Of a stretch of DNA of 64,000 nucleotides, positions 1 through 11,289 are shown in pieces. Under the pieces are notes generated by a model that did not search any database, had not been told where the DNA came from, and was given only the letters and a program-made list of their open reading frames with translations. Numbering within the stretch: position 1 is the first letter of the stretch; the number at the start of each line of letters is the position of its first letter. Location: contig CM049318.1 of the NCBI GenBank assembly GCA_026874595.1, positions 13,375,241 through 13,439,240 of the forward strand. The letters are read 5' to 3'. The position numbers were made by a program, and so were the translations under genes. This DNA comes from Sipunculus nudus (Eukaryota; Annelida; Sipuncula; Golfingiida; Sipunculidae).

Positions 1-239
1 CTATCCATGAGCCACAGAAGTCGGTATCCCAGGAAAGCTCGCCTGCTATAACTCCCCTACGTGCATACCATCTGTAACAAGGGCTCTACTCACCATGCAT
101 CACTGACAGGCAACCTACCTCATTTTTGTTCCTCCAGCTATGACAAAAAACAGTTCTAACAGATATGTTAAGGACGTTTACCTGGAAAAAAGCTTATCCA
201 TGCTGATTACAGATATTACAGATAGCTTTCAAATTCCTC

Positions 240-560
240 AGGTATAGGCAACTTCAAAATCATAAAAAAAACAGTAATATGATTGGGCTCTACATATTTC
301 AGGTGATTATTTAGCAGAAATGTAAGTTTATCCCGAAGTCTACATACTTCACCCATTTCCGTATTCAATGCGATGATATGACCTTGGTGGTTATTGTGTT
401 GACAGGACAGTGGTATCGTCCGCCGTGCTCTAATGCCACACATGAGTGGTACAGCCTCACTGTAGGCCTACTCACACCCCATATACTGCGTCAGCCACCG
501 TTAAGCGCTGACTGCGGACCCACGTTGCACCGACGTTGTCTGCAGCTGTAGCGGAGGTTT
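240..560. repeat. Dispersed repeat family G (about 300 bp)
   Basis: The block from GGTGATTATTTAGCAGAAA to the motif GACTGCGGACCCACG then GCAGCTGTA-CGGAGGT recurs, whole or in part, at 14,890-15,200, 21,100-21,300, 21,960-22,155 and 53,690-53,990. No terminal repeats or coding sequence are recognised. The rest of 560-860 is AT-rich with nothing identified. Confidence 0.6.
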
Positions 561-859
561 AAATTCTGCAATTATTTTGTAATACATCTTTGATGTAATT
601 TTTTACGGAAATATTTGGCCATCCTAGCTCTAATTCAAGAAAAATTATGATTGATAGATATTTTAGGTTGGGGAGAACTCGAATTATAATAAGTCATACT
701 GAATTAGAGGAATACAGTCTACCTAACGCCAAAATCTGAGCCATGGAGAGTGCCGCGATTAGTTATAATACCTGATTATACAATCCATTTTAAATAAATA
801 AGTTTATAAGTTATGAGTTTGATTAGAGGAATAGCTAAATCTTTATTACATAGACTGGA

Positions 860-1085
860 ACCTGTCTGAAAGACCACCTGTCTATTAGGACCACACGTGA
901 ACGAACCGACAGTGATCACGTTGGCTGTGACTGACGTCCATAAGGACCACACTTGAACGAACCGACAGCGATTACGTTGGTTATGACTGACCTGTCTATT
1001 AGGACCACACTTGAACCAACCGAAAGCGATCACACTGGTCATTAGCGACCTGTCTAATAAGACCATCTGTGAATAAAGACCACTC
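860..1085. repeat. 56-58-bp tandem repeat, about 3.5 units
   Basis: Units share CCTGTCTATTAGGACCACAC, TTGAACGAACCGA and GCGATCACGTTGGT. Spacing of the GAACC anchor is 56 then 58 bp. The matching array in the second duplicate is at 54,250-54,425. Confidence 0.8.
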
Positions 1086-1689
1086 CAGTCCCACGGGTCT
1101 GATTACACAGGTATCACTGTACTAAATGTATCAGTCAAACTATTTATTAGAACTTTTTCACATATGAAACTGGTATTCCTCGTAGAATTTGTTGTTAAAT
1201 AATAATCAAAAATGGCTCTAATAGTGATAACTGGGTCCTTTCCTTATATTTTCGATATGGAAAAGTGGAATCTATATGTAACTGGCTCAGTCCTCCGGCT
1301 GTAATACCATCTGTATGATGAGCTGGAGGTCTCTTGCTTCAGAGAGTTCCTACTTCATTGTAGTGGAGGCTCTTGCGTGCAAAAAAAGGAGTTCCTGACG
1401 GCTGTGGTGCGTATTTAAACAGAATCTGACTTTGTTGGCACCTGTGTTCTTCGACCGACTTTGCTGCCCCGCTTGAAACTTGTCGTTTTACTTCAGAGCA
1501 CCGCTCTGCATTAGATCAAATCAGTGGCCCCTGTTCGTGTTGTTTTATGAGCTTAGCTTTCTTCATATTTTAAAGGTGCCCATTCACCTACCTTTTAAAA
1601 AAAATGATGTGATTTCTTGCTTCATCTGTGTGTATATTAATGATCTAAGGGTAATTTGGTTTTGAAATGTTCTCATAAGGCCTCGTGAA

Positions 1690-2060
1690 GGATGTATGAA
1701 TTTGTTTATGAAAAAAATGTTTGTAAACACAGCAATGTTGACAAATGGAAAAACAAGTACCTAAGGTGGTAGGTTGCATATATGCGGACGTAGAAAGGTC
1801 ACTTGTTGCAAAACACCATTTGCAAAGCTCTTGCATATCTGACTTGCTGTTAAATGCCCTTGTTCAATTTGTTTTTATTATTTTGGCGGGCCACCACATA
1901 TCATAAACACGTTGATATAAACAAAACAGGCAGCTTGTGTGCGGTGATATCCACGTTTTCTTGCCTATTTTTATAAAAGCTCAAAGGTATTACGTTTAGT
2001 TTGTAAAGGTCAGATAGGTGATTGGGCCTCGTTAACTCTGGTCACAAGGACAAAGGAACC
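1690..2060 (+). repeat. Dispersed repeat family R, plus orientation
   Basis: Shares AAATGCCCTTGTT, TTATTTTGGCGGGC, GTGTGCGGTGATATCCACG and TAAAGGTCAGAT in the same order with the minus strand of 47,330-47,640, and directly with 55,050-55,410. A roughly 100-bp segment near 1,745-1,840 is absent from the 47-kb copy. The rest of 1,085-2,540 has no recognised feature. Confidence 0.65.
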
Positions 2061-2540
2061 AGAAATATATTGTTTTGCATTCTATGGCACGAAGGAATAT
2101 TTGTAAATTGTAAGGCAAAGTGTATAATTTGTTTCATATGTGTACATCATTATAAAGTTATAACGGGGGTGGGGATGGGTGGGGGATATATGAACTGAGG
2201 CTTTGATGCACACATTTAGTCTTTTCTCCAGGTGATAATAGTGATAACATTACAAAACAAATCACAAAAGTGCCAGCAATATACAAAAATCGCATTACGA
2301 CTATTGTTTTTGCATTTATATTCAATCTATAGATGTAATCTTCTTAAAAATATTTTTTTTCCACATGTAATTTATTCACTTGTCTATTAATTGAACTCTT
2401 GCAATTGTAAAGATCTTTTTAACATAATAAAATACCATATTATTAATTATCATACGTAACACCCGTAATTCCAGTTTCGTTAACAATTACATTGCCATCT
2501 GTGTGTTTCAAGTGATTATTTTAATATCTTTATTCTTTTT

Positions 2541-5083
2541 AACGTCGTTTCCACCGCTCCTGTGACCTGAATAAGTCACGTTCACTGGTAACCAACATGA
2601 TTAATCATTCCTATCTGACACGCCATATGTCCTTGAAACGTGGATGTCTGCGGCCTTTCTTTGAAACGTCGTATCCACCGCTCCTATGACCTGAATAAGT
2701 CACGTTCACTGGTAAACAACATGATTAATCATTCCTGTCTGACACGCCATATGTCCTTGAAACGTGGATGTCTGCGGCGTTTCTTTAAAACGTCGTTTCC
2801 ACAGCTCCTGTGACCTGAATAAGTCACGTTCACTGGTAAACAACATGATTAATCATTCCTGTCTGACACGCCATATGTCCTTGAAACGTGGATTTCTGCG
2901 GCGTTTCTTTAAAACGTCGTTTCCACAGCTCCTGTGACCTGAATAAGTCACGTTCACTGGTAAACAACATGATTAATCATTCCTGTCTGACACGCCATAT
3001 GTCCTTGAAACGTGGAAGTCTGCGGCGTTTCTTTAAAACGTCGTTTCCACCGCTCCTATGACCTGAATAAGTCACGTTCACTGGTAACCAACATGACAAA
3101 TCATTCCTGTCTGACACGCCATATGTCCTTGAAACGTGGATGTCTGCGGCGTTTCTTTAAAACGTCGTTTCCACCGCTCCTATGACGTGAATAAGTCACG
3201 TTCACTGGTAACCAACATGACAAATCATTCCTGTCTGACACGCCATATGTCCTTGAAACGTGGATGTCTGCGGCGTTTCTTTAAAACGTTGTTTCCACCG
3301 CTCCTATGACCTGAATAAGCCACGTTCACTGGTACACAACATGATAAATCATTCCTGTCTGACACGCCATATGTCCTTGAAACGTGGATGTCTGCGGAGT
3401 TTCTTTAAAACGTCGTTTCCACCGCTCCTATGACCTGAATAAGTCACGTTCACTGGTAAACAACATGATTAATCATTCCTGTCTGACACGCCATATGTCC
3501 TTGAAACGTGGATGTCTGCGGCGTTTCTTTAAAACGTCGTTTCCACCGCTCCTATGACCTGATAGACACGTTCACTGGTAAACAACATGATAAATCATTC
3601 CAGTCTGACACGCCATATGTTCTTGAAACGTGGATGTCTGCGGCGTTTCTTTAAAACGTCGTTTCCACCGCTCCTATGACCTGAATAAGTCACATTCACT
3701 GGTAACCAACATGATTAATCATTCCTATCTGACACGCCATATAGCCTTGAAACGTGGATGTCTGCGGCGTTTCATTGAAAACGTCGTTTCAACCGCTCCT
3801 GTGACCTAAATAAGTCACGTTCACTGGTAACCATTATGATAAATCATTCCTGTCTGACACGCCATATGTCCTTGAAACGTGGATGTCTGCGGCATTTCTT
3901 TAAAACGTCGTTTCCACCGCTCCTATGACCTGAATAAGTTACGTTCACTGGTAACCAACATGACAAATCATTCCTGTCGGACACGCCATATGTCCTTGAA
4001 ACGTGGATGTCTGCGGCGTTTCTTTGAAAACGTCGTTTCCACCGCTCCTATGACCTGATAGACACGTTCACTGGTAAACAACATGATTAATCATTCCTGT
4101 CTGACACGCAATATGTCCTTGAAACGTGGATGTCTGCGGCGTTTCTTTAAAACGTCGTTTCCACCGCTCTTATGACGTGAATAAGTCACGTTCACTGGTA
4201 AACAACATGATAAATCATTCCTGTCTGACACGCCATATGTCCTTGAAACGTGGATGTCTGCGGCGTTTCTTTGAAAGCGTTGTTTCAACCGCTCCTGTGA
4301 CCTCAATAAGTCACGTTTACTGGTAAACAACATGATTAATCATTCCTGTCTGACACGCCATATGTCCTTGAAACGTGGATGTCTGCGGCGTTTCTTTAAA
4401 ACGTTGTTTCCACCGCTCCTGTGACCTGATAGACACGTTCACTGGTAAACAACATAATTAATCATTCCTGTCTGACACGCCATATGTCCTTGAAACGTGG
4501 ATGTCTGCGGCGTTTTCTTTGAAAACGTCGTTTCCGCCGCTCCTGTGACCAGAAAAAGTCACGTTCACTGGTAAACAACATGATAAATCATTCCTGTCTG
4601 ACACGCCATATGTCCTTGAAACGTGGATGTCTGCGGCGTTTCTTTGAAAACGTCGTTTCCACCGCTCCTGTGACCTGAATAAGTCACGTTTACTGGTAAA
4701 CAACATGATTAATCATTCCTAACTGAAACGCCGTATGTCCTTGAAACTGGATGTCTGCGGCGTTTCTTTGAAAACGTCGTTTCCACCGCTCCTGTGACCT
4801 GAATAAGTCCAGTTCACTGGTAAACAACGTGATTAATCATTCCTGTTTGACACGCCATATGTCCTTGAAACGTGGATGTCTGCGGCGTTTTTTGAAAACG
4901 TCGTTTCCACCGCTCCTGTGACCAGAATAAGTCCAGTTCACTGGTAAACAACAAGATTGATTATTCGTGACTGACACGCCTTATGTCTTTGAAACGTGGA
5001 TGTCTGCGGCTTTTCTCTGATAACGTCGTTTCAACCGCTCCTGTGACCTGAATAAGTCATGTTCACTGGTAAACAACATGATT
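2541..5083 (+). repeat. 124-bp satellite array, about 20.5 units (copy 1)
   Basis: Anchor ACGTCGTTTCCACCGCTCC recurs at exact 124-bp steps (2,543, 2,667, 2,791, 2,915 and on). Each unit contains CTGAATAAGTCACGTTCACT, TGATTAATCATTCC, GACACGCCATATGTCC and GTGGATGTCTGCGGCG. Variants recur in blocks, such as GACCTGATAGACACG at about 3,560, 4,048 and 4,425. Since 124 is not a multiple of 3, frames that look open do not continue between units. Confidence 0.97.
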
Positions 5084-6045
5084 ATGCGCAAAAATGAAGG
5101 ATATCTCACGACAGGAGATCGCGCGAAGCAGACGTGGAACCGGGCCAAATTGCAAATCTTCCTTGTGAACGAAAGGACAGCGCACGAGGCAAACATAAAT
5201 GGGAAAAGGCCAAGAACAAGGTAAAAAAAGAACAGATGTGTACTGGCAGGGGAGATCGCGAGGCAGACTTGGTACCGATCAAATTCCACACACCTTTGAC
5301 AGAAATGTTTCGGGACAAGAGCGTAAGCGAAGAAGATGAACCTGGCCAGAAACCCCGCGTCTATGTAAAGGACAGGAGAGAGAGCGAGGCAGACACTGAA
5401 CCAGTCCAACTATCACGCAAAAATGAAAGGATGTTTAGCGACAGGCGAGCCTGAAACAGACTTTGAACCGAGCCAAAAACCACACCATTCTGTAAAGGAC
5501 GGGGGAGAACACGACTTGGTACCTATCATCTTCCACGCACGTATAAGGAATGTTTCGGGACAAGAGGGCGCGCGAATCCGACTTGGAACCGCGCCAAAAC
5601 CGACGCCTGTATGTAAAGGACAGGAGGGAAAGCGAGACTGACCTGGAACAAGGCCAACTGCAACGCAAACATGAAAGGGATGTCGAGCTACAGGAGAGCG
5701 CCAAGCACACTTGGAACCGGGCCAAAACCACACCTCTCTGAAATGGACAGGGGACAGCACGACTTGGTACCGATCAACTTCCACGCACCTATGGAAGGGT
5801 TGTTTCGGGACAAAAGGACATGCGAAGCAGACTTGGAACCGGGCCAATAATAACACCTCCCTGTAAAGGACAGGAGAGAGCACGACTTGGTACCGGTCTA
5901 CCTCCACGCACCTATAAAAGGAATGTTTCCGGACACGAGCGCGAAGCAGATTTGGATCCGGGCCAACTACCACGCATCTATGTAGGCGACATGAGAGACC
6001 GCGAAGCAAAATTGGAACTGTATAGGCTACAACGCAAATATGAAG
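5084..6045 (+). repeat. Array of about 61-bp monomers (copy 1, first block)
   Basis: Directly abuts the 124-bp array. Monomers carry variants of GACTTGGAACCGGGCCAA, TGTAAAGGACAGGAGAGAG, GACTTGGTACCGATCAAC and CACGCACCTATGAAAGG, AATGTTTCGGGAC. Like monomers recur every 121-128 bp, so two or three monomer types alternate. The long minus-strand open frames across it are not treated as genes. Confidence 0.9.
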
Positions 6046-6305
6046 CCTCGCAGAACCCCAGTGTTGATTAGCAGATAAGGCGGCATGTTCCGTATACTCT
6101 CACTGGTCTACTTGCAAATTGGTTAATTCGTAGTCCACATACTCCACGATTGTGCCGCTATGTATATGTTATTCACACAGGACCAGAGACCAGAACCATC
6201 ACTTTTTTAGATCTAGCCAGCAGAGCCCAGCATACTGCAGCACAATAAGTGCCTGCGTGCTATAAAGGAAGAATAATAATAATGGCTTCAGAGTGGATCC
6301 AGTTA

Positions 6306-6347
<42 letters not shown>

Positions 6348-7356
6348 AGGGTGTATATATATGTTTTACTTGTTGAATGTGATCTGTCTGATCTTGAGCC
6401 TTATATTTGCATATACTCTAACGAAATTAAGTCATATTACGCAAGATTGTCTTTGTTAAATTAAGTTGAATCAAGTTCTGTGTTTCCTGCCCCTCATTGT
6501 GTAAACAGGATAACAGCATTCCTTTGACATGACTATGCACTTGTGGCACACAGCTTTAATAGTTACACAGCTGGCTTGGCGTGTTTTGCCGAGTCATATC
6601 AGTGCCATATCATTGCTCAGCCATGTGATACATTAACGTTCATAATCTTTCTTAGTTATATGTATGGCTTTGCTTTTGAAAGTCGGCTTCGCCTCGAAGT
6701 TATTTTTGCGTAGGTCCTAATCATAGACGGATTAACCTCAGCCCGCGGACCGGCTCAGGGACTACTCGTCGTCAGGGACTCCAGCCGCCGGTACAGCTCA
6801 GATCCCGTCTTCGTCTTCTTCAATTCAATTCAGAGCGAGTCTTGTTTTTATTTAGGATTCATCATCATTTATTTCAGTGTTTTATATAATTATATAGCAT
6901 TAGTCCAGTAAAAAAATTTAAAAATATAATTAAAGCTCTAATTACATAGACAAATGTCCTCACAGTAAATACTGACAACAGGTTAAAATAAACACTGTTA
7001 AATTTTTCGGCCTATACATTTTACCAAGGTGTTAATTTCATGAAACTAAGTCCCTTCTAATTATGTTTTATTCATTGACACACACCTTTTACAAATAAAT
7101 AATTTTTCTGTGTACGATGTGCACGGGTACAGCGGTGTTACCTGTGGGTCGGTAACAGCGTTCTACGTGTGAGCGATGTGACACATAATACACATTCACT
7201 TCTTACCATGTGGTCCCATTATTTTTCCCAAATGGTTTACTGGCATTCATTAAATGTTGAGGCACATCAACATTTTTAAATACTGCAATAAGACCGACCA
7301 CTGGGTAAAGCATATATATACACACAATCTTGCGTGATTACGATGTAAATAACCCC
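6046..7356. other. AT-rich spacer with a (TA)n tract
   Basis: No gene or terminal repeats seen. A (TA)n microsatellite lies at 6,309-6,338 (shorter in the matching copy near 59,670). A diverged relative of parts of this stretch is at 14,000-14,600. Confidence 0.7.
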
Positions 7357-7358
7357 CA

Positions 7359-7380
7359 CCCCCCCCCCCCCCCCCCCCCC
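7359..7380 (+). repeat. Poly-C run of 22
   Basis: Homopolymer of 22 C; the allelic or paralogous tract at 60,709-60,723 has 15. Confidence 0.97.
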
Positions 7381-7506
7381 ACCCTCCATGACAGTATTTA
7401 ATTCAATCGACAGCAAGAATCAATAATTAAAAGTAATGTAAACGCTAGGAATTAAAAATGAAATAATAATCTATTTTTTTTTAGATTTTTAAACTTCTTG
7501 GAAAGT

Positions 7507-7711
7507 GAGAGAGAGAGAGAATTTATTTGAGAGCACAGACAGGGAGAGACTTATTAATGCAAAAATTTAAGTTAGAGATATGGGCATTTTCTTTTTTCTT
7601 TCTTTCTTTCTTACACTCTTCCTTTATGTATTATATTCCTTCTCACGTTCTTTCCTCCTCTCTCTGTATGTCTCTCTTTCATTCTTTCTCTCTCTCTCTC
7701 TCTCTCTCTCA
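7507..7711 (+). repeat. GA/CT low-complexity region
   Basis: (GA)n at 7,507-7,521, then a pyrimidine-rich stretch (TTTC and CTCT units) ending in (CT)n at 7,688-7,711. In copy 2 about 690 bp extra lies within this stretch. Confidence 0.85.
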
Positions 7712-7974
7712 CAGGTTATTTTCATGATATCAGCGGGCTAGAAAGACGGAAATTATCCTTTGATCGAGGAGATACAACGACAATTTCTCTTGTTGTTACA
7801 GTTGGTTGCCTTTTTTTATATAGGACATTAAACAGATTGCTCTTCAGGAAAATTGTCTACCACCATGAGATGGAAATGGCCATTTATTCATTACTTCAAC
7901 TAAAATTTCAATTATGGTTTAGAGGAAAAGTTGAAGTGCAAATTATGAATGAGTAAATATTTAAGTCAAGACCC

Positions 7975-8770
7975 CCATTGAACCGAATGTCTCATGAAAC
8001 CAGGGGTTTCAGTGATATGCGCAGATCGCACTTTCTCATTGGTAGCACCGCAAAGGCAAATAAAGGCAGCCCTGATGAAAGGTCCGTGAACCAGTTAAGC
8101 TCCCACACCTCTTCTGACATTCTTTACCAGAATCTCAAAATAACCCATGTGTCGTGTCCGCGACGTACAATACATCTGGTCCTTATTAGAGACCGTGGTT
8201 CACGTTCCTCATTCCAGAATGGACCGTGAGGCGGGGTACAGTAAATGCTTGAGCCACACAGGGCACGTCTTCTTCTGATAACATTTCTGCTGTTCATGAC
8301 AGGACAAGCAAAGCCAAAGTCAGCGCATTTTCTTTTGCACGATGCGTGGAAATTCCATTATGAATCACATATTTGTGAGATGTTTTATCTGTTCAGACTT
8401 CGTTTGGTGTCAACATTTATACGCCACTTAAAAATAACCCTTGTTGACTTTAATTTGACTAGGCTAAAATAGTTAATGTATGACTAGCCCATCTAAATAT
8501 TATTCACATTATTTTTGTCATCAGCAGTAGTTAAAGAAAACATCCCATGGTCATGAAAGTTATAATAAGGATAATTTTACACCTTGTGTATATATAATTG
8601 TGGTAGCGGTGTTCATAAACGTGTTGACTTAGATAAGCTGTTGCACTGAAACCGAGCGCACCCGGATCCCCATAGTATGGGCCAAGTATGCCCTTGTACA
8701 GGGGCAGAGGCAGATAAACATCACCATACTTCACCCGACGAGAATGTAGGAATGCCTGCGTGAACATAAC
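7975..8770 (+). repeat. Dispersed repeat family D, copy in duplicate 1
   Basis: Shares ordered motifs AAAGGTCCGTGAACCAGTTA, TTACCAGAATCTC, GTCCGCGACGTACAATACAT, TCATGACAGGACA, CAGTCAGCG and GATGCGTGGAAATTCC with segments near 16.6, 20.05, 21.3, 22.17, 24.36, 29.29, 33.29 and 62.15 kb. No coding capacity or terminal repeats found, so the class is unknown. Confidence 0.75.
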
Positions 8771-9040
8771 AGATGATCCCGTATACAGACGTATTCCCCT
8801 AAAAATAATAAATTGTATACATTGTATTTGATTTTATAGTGTACAAAATGGTATGAAATATGTATTGTATGAGTTTTGCAATGAAATATATTCTTAAAAA
8901 GGGGGAAACACGGGAAACACGCGACTCTCTTTCGGTCAAATATATGGAAAAATTGAAATTGATACACTTATCATTCATAAACAGCGCAAGGTTTTGCGTC
9001 CGGCACCGTCTCCGTCTCATATAAATATATAAATATATGT

Positions 9041-9200
9041 ATTGTTACGAAGACAAATTGGTCAGGGGAAAATTTTGGGCCGATCCGGGATTCGAACCCA
9101 TGTTGGTGGCGCCCATATCCGGCGTTTCAACCGCTTCGCTAGAAAAGCAAGCTTCACTAGCGAGACAGTTCGGTCCGCTTTTATGTCACCCCGTAACAAT
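9041..9200 (-). mobile_element. 160-bp element bounded by ATTGTTACG/CGTAACAAT with tRNA-like core
   Basis: Starts ATTGTTACG and ends CGTAACAAT, a perfect 9-bp inverted pair (TGTTAC...GTAACA is also the typical edge of an LTR). On the minus strand it holds TAGCGAAGCGG (A-box-like) and GGGTTCGAATCCC (B-box-like), but no acceptor stem pairs, so it is not a tRNA gene. The second copy is at 63,251-63,410. It could be a solo LTR, a tRNA-derived SINE or a MITE. Confidence 0.55.
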
Positions 9201-9624
9201 ATATATATATACCAGTAATATGTAATACTGGAAATTTACATTAATGTACGACCCATTATCTAGAGGAACTTTCATGTTTGAATTTTAGAATTTAATCTCT
9301 ATACAACCTTATCATCATCAATTGAGGTTCAGCTTCCGGAATTCATAAATAATATCTGATATTGTGACATTCCATTCTCTGCACGTGTACACTGTAGCAT
9401 ATTCCCATGCTGACCGGCCTTGTATTATCGTTTGCCAATACCACATGAATTAAAAACATTATTAGACATGATTATAATATTTGTGAAAGAAAGGAATGTT
9501 ATGATATTCATAGAAAGGTTAATCTTAGAATTTGATGAAGCCTTAACAGGCTTGTCCATGCAAGCCGTAACAGGTTCTGCTAAAGCCTTCGTCTTTTTTC
9601 TTTGTAAGGTTGAAACCAGGACAA

Positions 9625-11175
9625 CTACAACGCAAAACTGAAAATATGTATTGCAACAGGAGAGGGTGCAAAGCAGACTTGGAACCATGCAGGCCAAGAA
9701 CCATGACTCTATGTGGGCGACAGGAGAGAGCGCTAGACAGACTTGTAACAATGCAAATTATAATACAAAAATAAGGGATGTCTCGCGAAACGACCTGGAA
9801 CCATGCCAACCACAACGCAAATATCAGAGGTGTCTCGCGACTGGAGAGAGCGTGAAGCAGACTTGGAAACAGACAAACTACGACGCTAAAAGGAAGGATG
9901 TTTCGCAACAGGAGAGCACAAAGACGTAAAACCGACCCAAATAACCAAGCCTCTATGTGAACGACAGGAGAGCGCGTGAGCCAGACACAACTTGAACCAG
10001 GCCAACAACGCAAAAAGGAACAGATACGTACTGGCAGGAGAGATCGCGAAGCAGACTTGGTACTGATCAACTCCCACTCAGCTATGAAAGAAATGTTTCG
10101 AGACAAGACAGCGCGCGAAACAGAATTGGAACCGCGCCAAATCGACGCCTCTATGTAAAGGACAGGATGGAAAGCGAGACAGGCTTGGAACAAGGCCAAC
10201 AACAACGCAAAAATGAAAGGGATGTCGAGCGACAGGAGAGTGCCAAGCACACATGGAACCGGGCCAAATACCACAGCCGTCTGAAAAGGACAGGGGAGAG
10301 CACGACTTGGTACCGATCAACATCCATGCATCGATGAAAGGATTGTTTCGGGACAAAAGGACATGCGAAGCAGACTTGGAACCGGGCCAATAATCACACC
10401 TCTCTGAAAAAGACAGGAGAGAGCACGACTTGGTACCAATCTGTTCCACGCACCTATGAAAGGAATGTTTCGGGACAAGAGCGCGAAGAAGACTTGGAAC
10501 CGGGTCAAAAACCACGCCTCTATGTAAAGGAAAGGAGAGGGAGCGAGACAGACTTGCAACCAGGCTAACTACAACGCAAAATGAAAGGGATGTTAAACGA
10601 CAGGAGATTGCGAAGCAGATTTGGAACAGGGCCAAAAACCACAGCACTCTATAAAACACTGGGGAAACCACGACTTGGTACCGATCAGCATCCACGCACC
10701 TGTGAAAGGAATGTTTCAGGACAAAAGCGCAAGCGGAACAGACTTGGAACCGAGCCAAAAACCACACCTCTCTGTAATGGACTTGGGAAACACGACTTGG
10801 TACTGATCAACTTCCATGCACCTGTGAAAGGAATGTTTCCAGACAAAAGCGCATGCGAAATAGACTTGGAATCGAGCCATAAGCCAAACTCTCTTTAAAA
10901 GACAGGGAAAATCACGACTTGGTACCGATCAATATCCACGCACCTGTGAAAGGAATGTTTCGGGACTGGAGCCCATGCGAACTCAGAACCGAGCCGAAAA
11001 CCACACCTCTCTATAAAGGACTGGGGAAATGACGACTTGGTACCGATCAACTTACATGCACCTGTGAATGTTTCCGGACTAGAGCGCATGCGAAACAGAC
11101 TTGGAAAAGAGCCAAAAAATATCACGCTTCTATGTGAAGGACAGGAGATAGCGTAAGGCAGACTTTGAACTAGAC
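9625..11175 (+). repeat. Array of about 61-bp monomers (second block)
   Basis: Same monomer family as 5,084-6,045, with more than 20 monomers. It is cut at about 11,175 by the inserted element 11,176-13,743 and resumes at 13,744 with CTACTATCACGCAAAAATG. The preceding 9,200-9,625 shows no feature. Confidence 0.9.
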
Positions 11176-11289
11176 ATTTCTTGGCACCGCAGGTGCCAGA
11201 GTATCCCCAGACATAGTAGCCCCCCCCCCCCCTTTATAAATAGACCCCCATTTTTAGCAGCATATACTGACACTTGGCATATTTATTGT

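Larger units (their letters stand above)
1..9793 (+). repeat. Large direct duplication, copy 1
   Basis: Collinear with 53,420-64,000: base 1 aligns with 53,420 and 9,793 with 64,000. Differences are scattered substitutions, microsatellite length changes, a deletion near 7,580 relative to copy 2 (about 690 bp), and smaller indels near 7,832 (about 110 bp) and 8,408 (34 bp). No intact gene is seen in either copy. Confidence 0.97.

Noticed and set aside
1412-1445. TATTTAAA as a second TATA-box promoter (also in duplicate 2)
   Set aside because: No initiator or downstream element at proper spacing and no gene follows.
4091-4706. Repeated 40-residue motif encoded on the minus strand of the 124-bp satellite
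   Set aside because: The frame is lost at unit boundaries because 124 is not divisible by 3, and there is no start, splice or homology support.
2541-5083. Possible CRISPR array
   Set aside because: Head-to-tail 124-bp units without unique spacers, in a eukaryotic context with no cas genes.
9070-9150. tRNA gene on the minus strand (GGGTTCGAATCCC)
   Set aside because: Internal promoter boxes are present but no acceptor stem pairs, so it is a tRNA-derived repeat.
9543-10767. Long minus-strand open frames (229-243 codons) across the 61-bp array, with similar ones at 5,413-6,009 and 58,802-59,338
   Set aside because: They lie wholly in tandem repeats whose unit is not a multiple of three, so the same motif is read in several frames. 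No known domain. Openness comes from the monomer lacking minus-strand stops.
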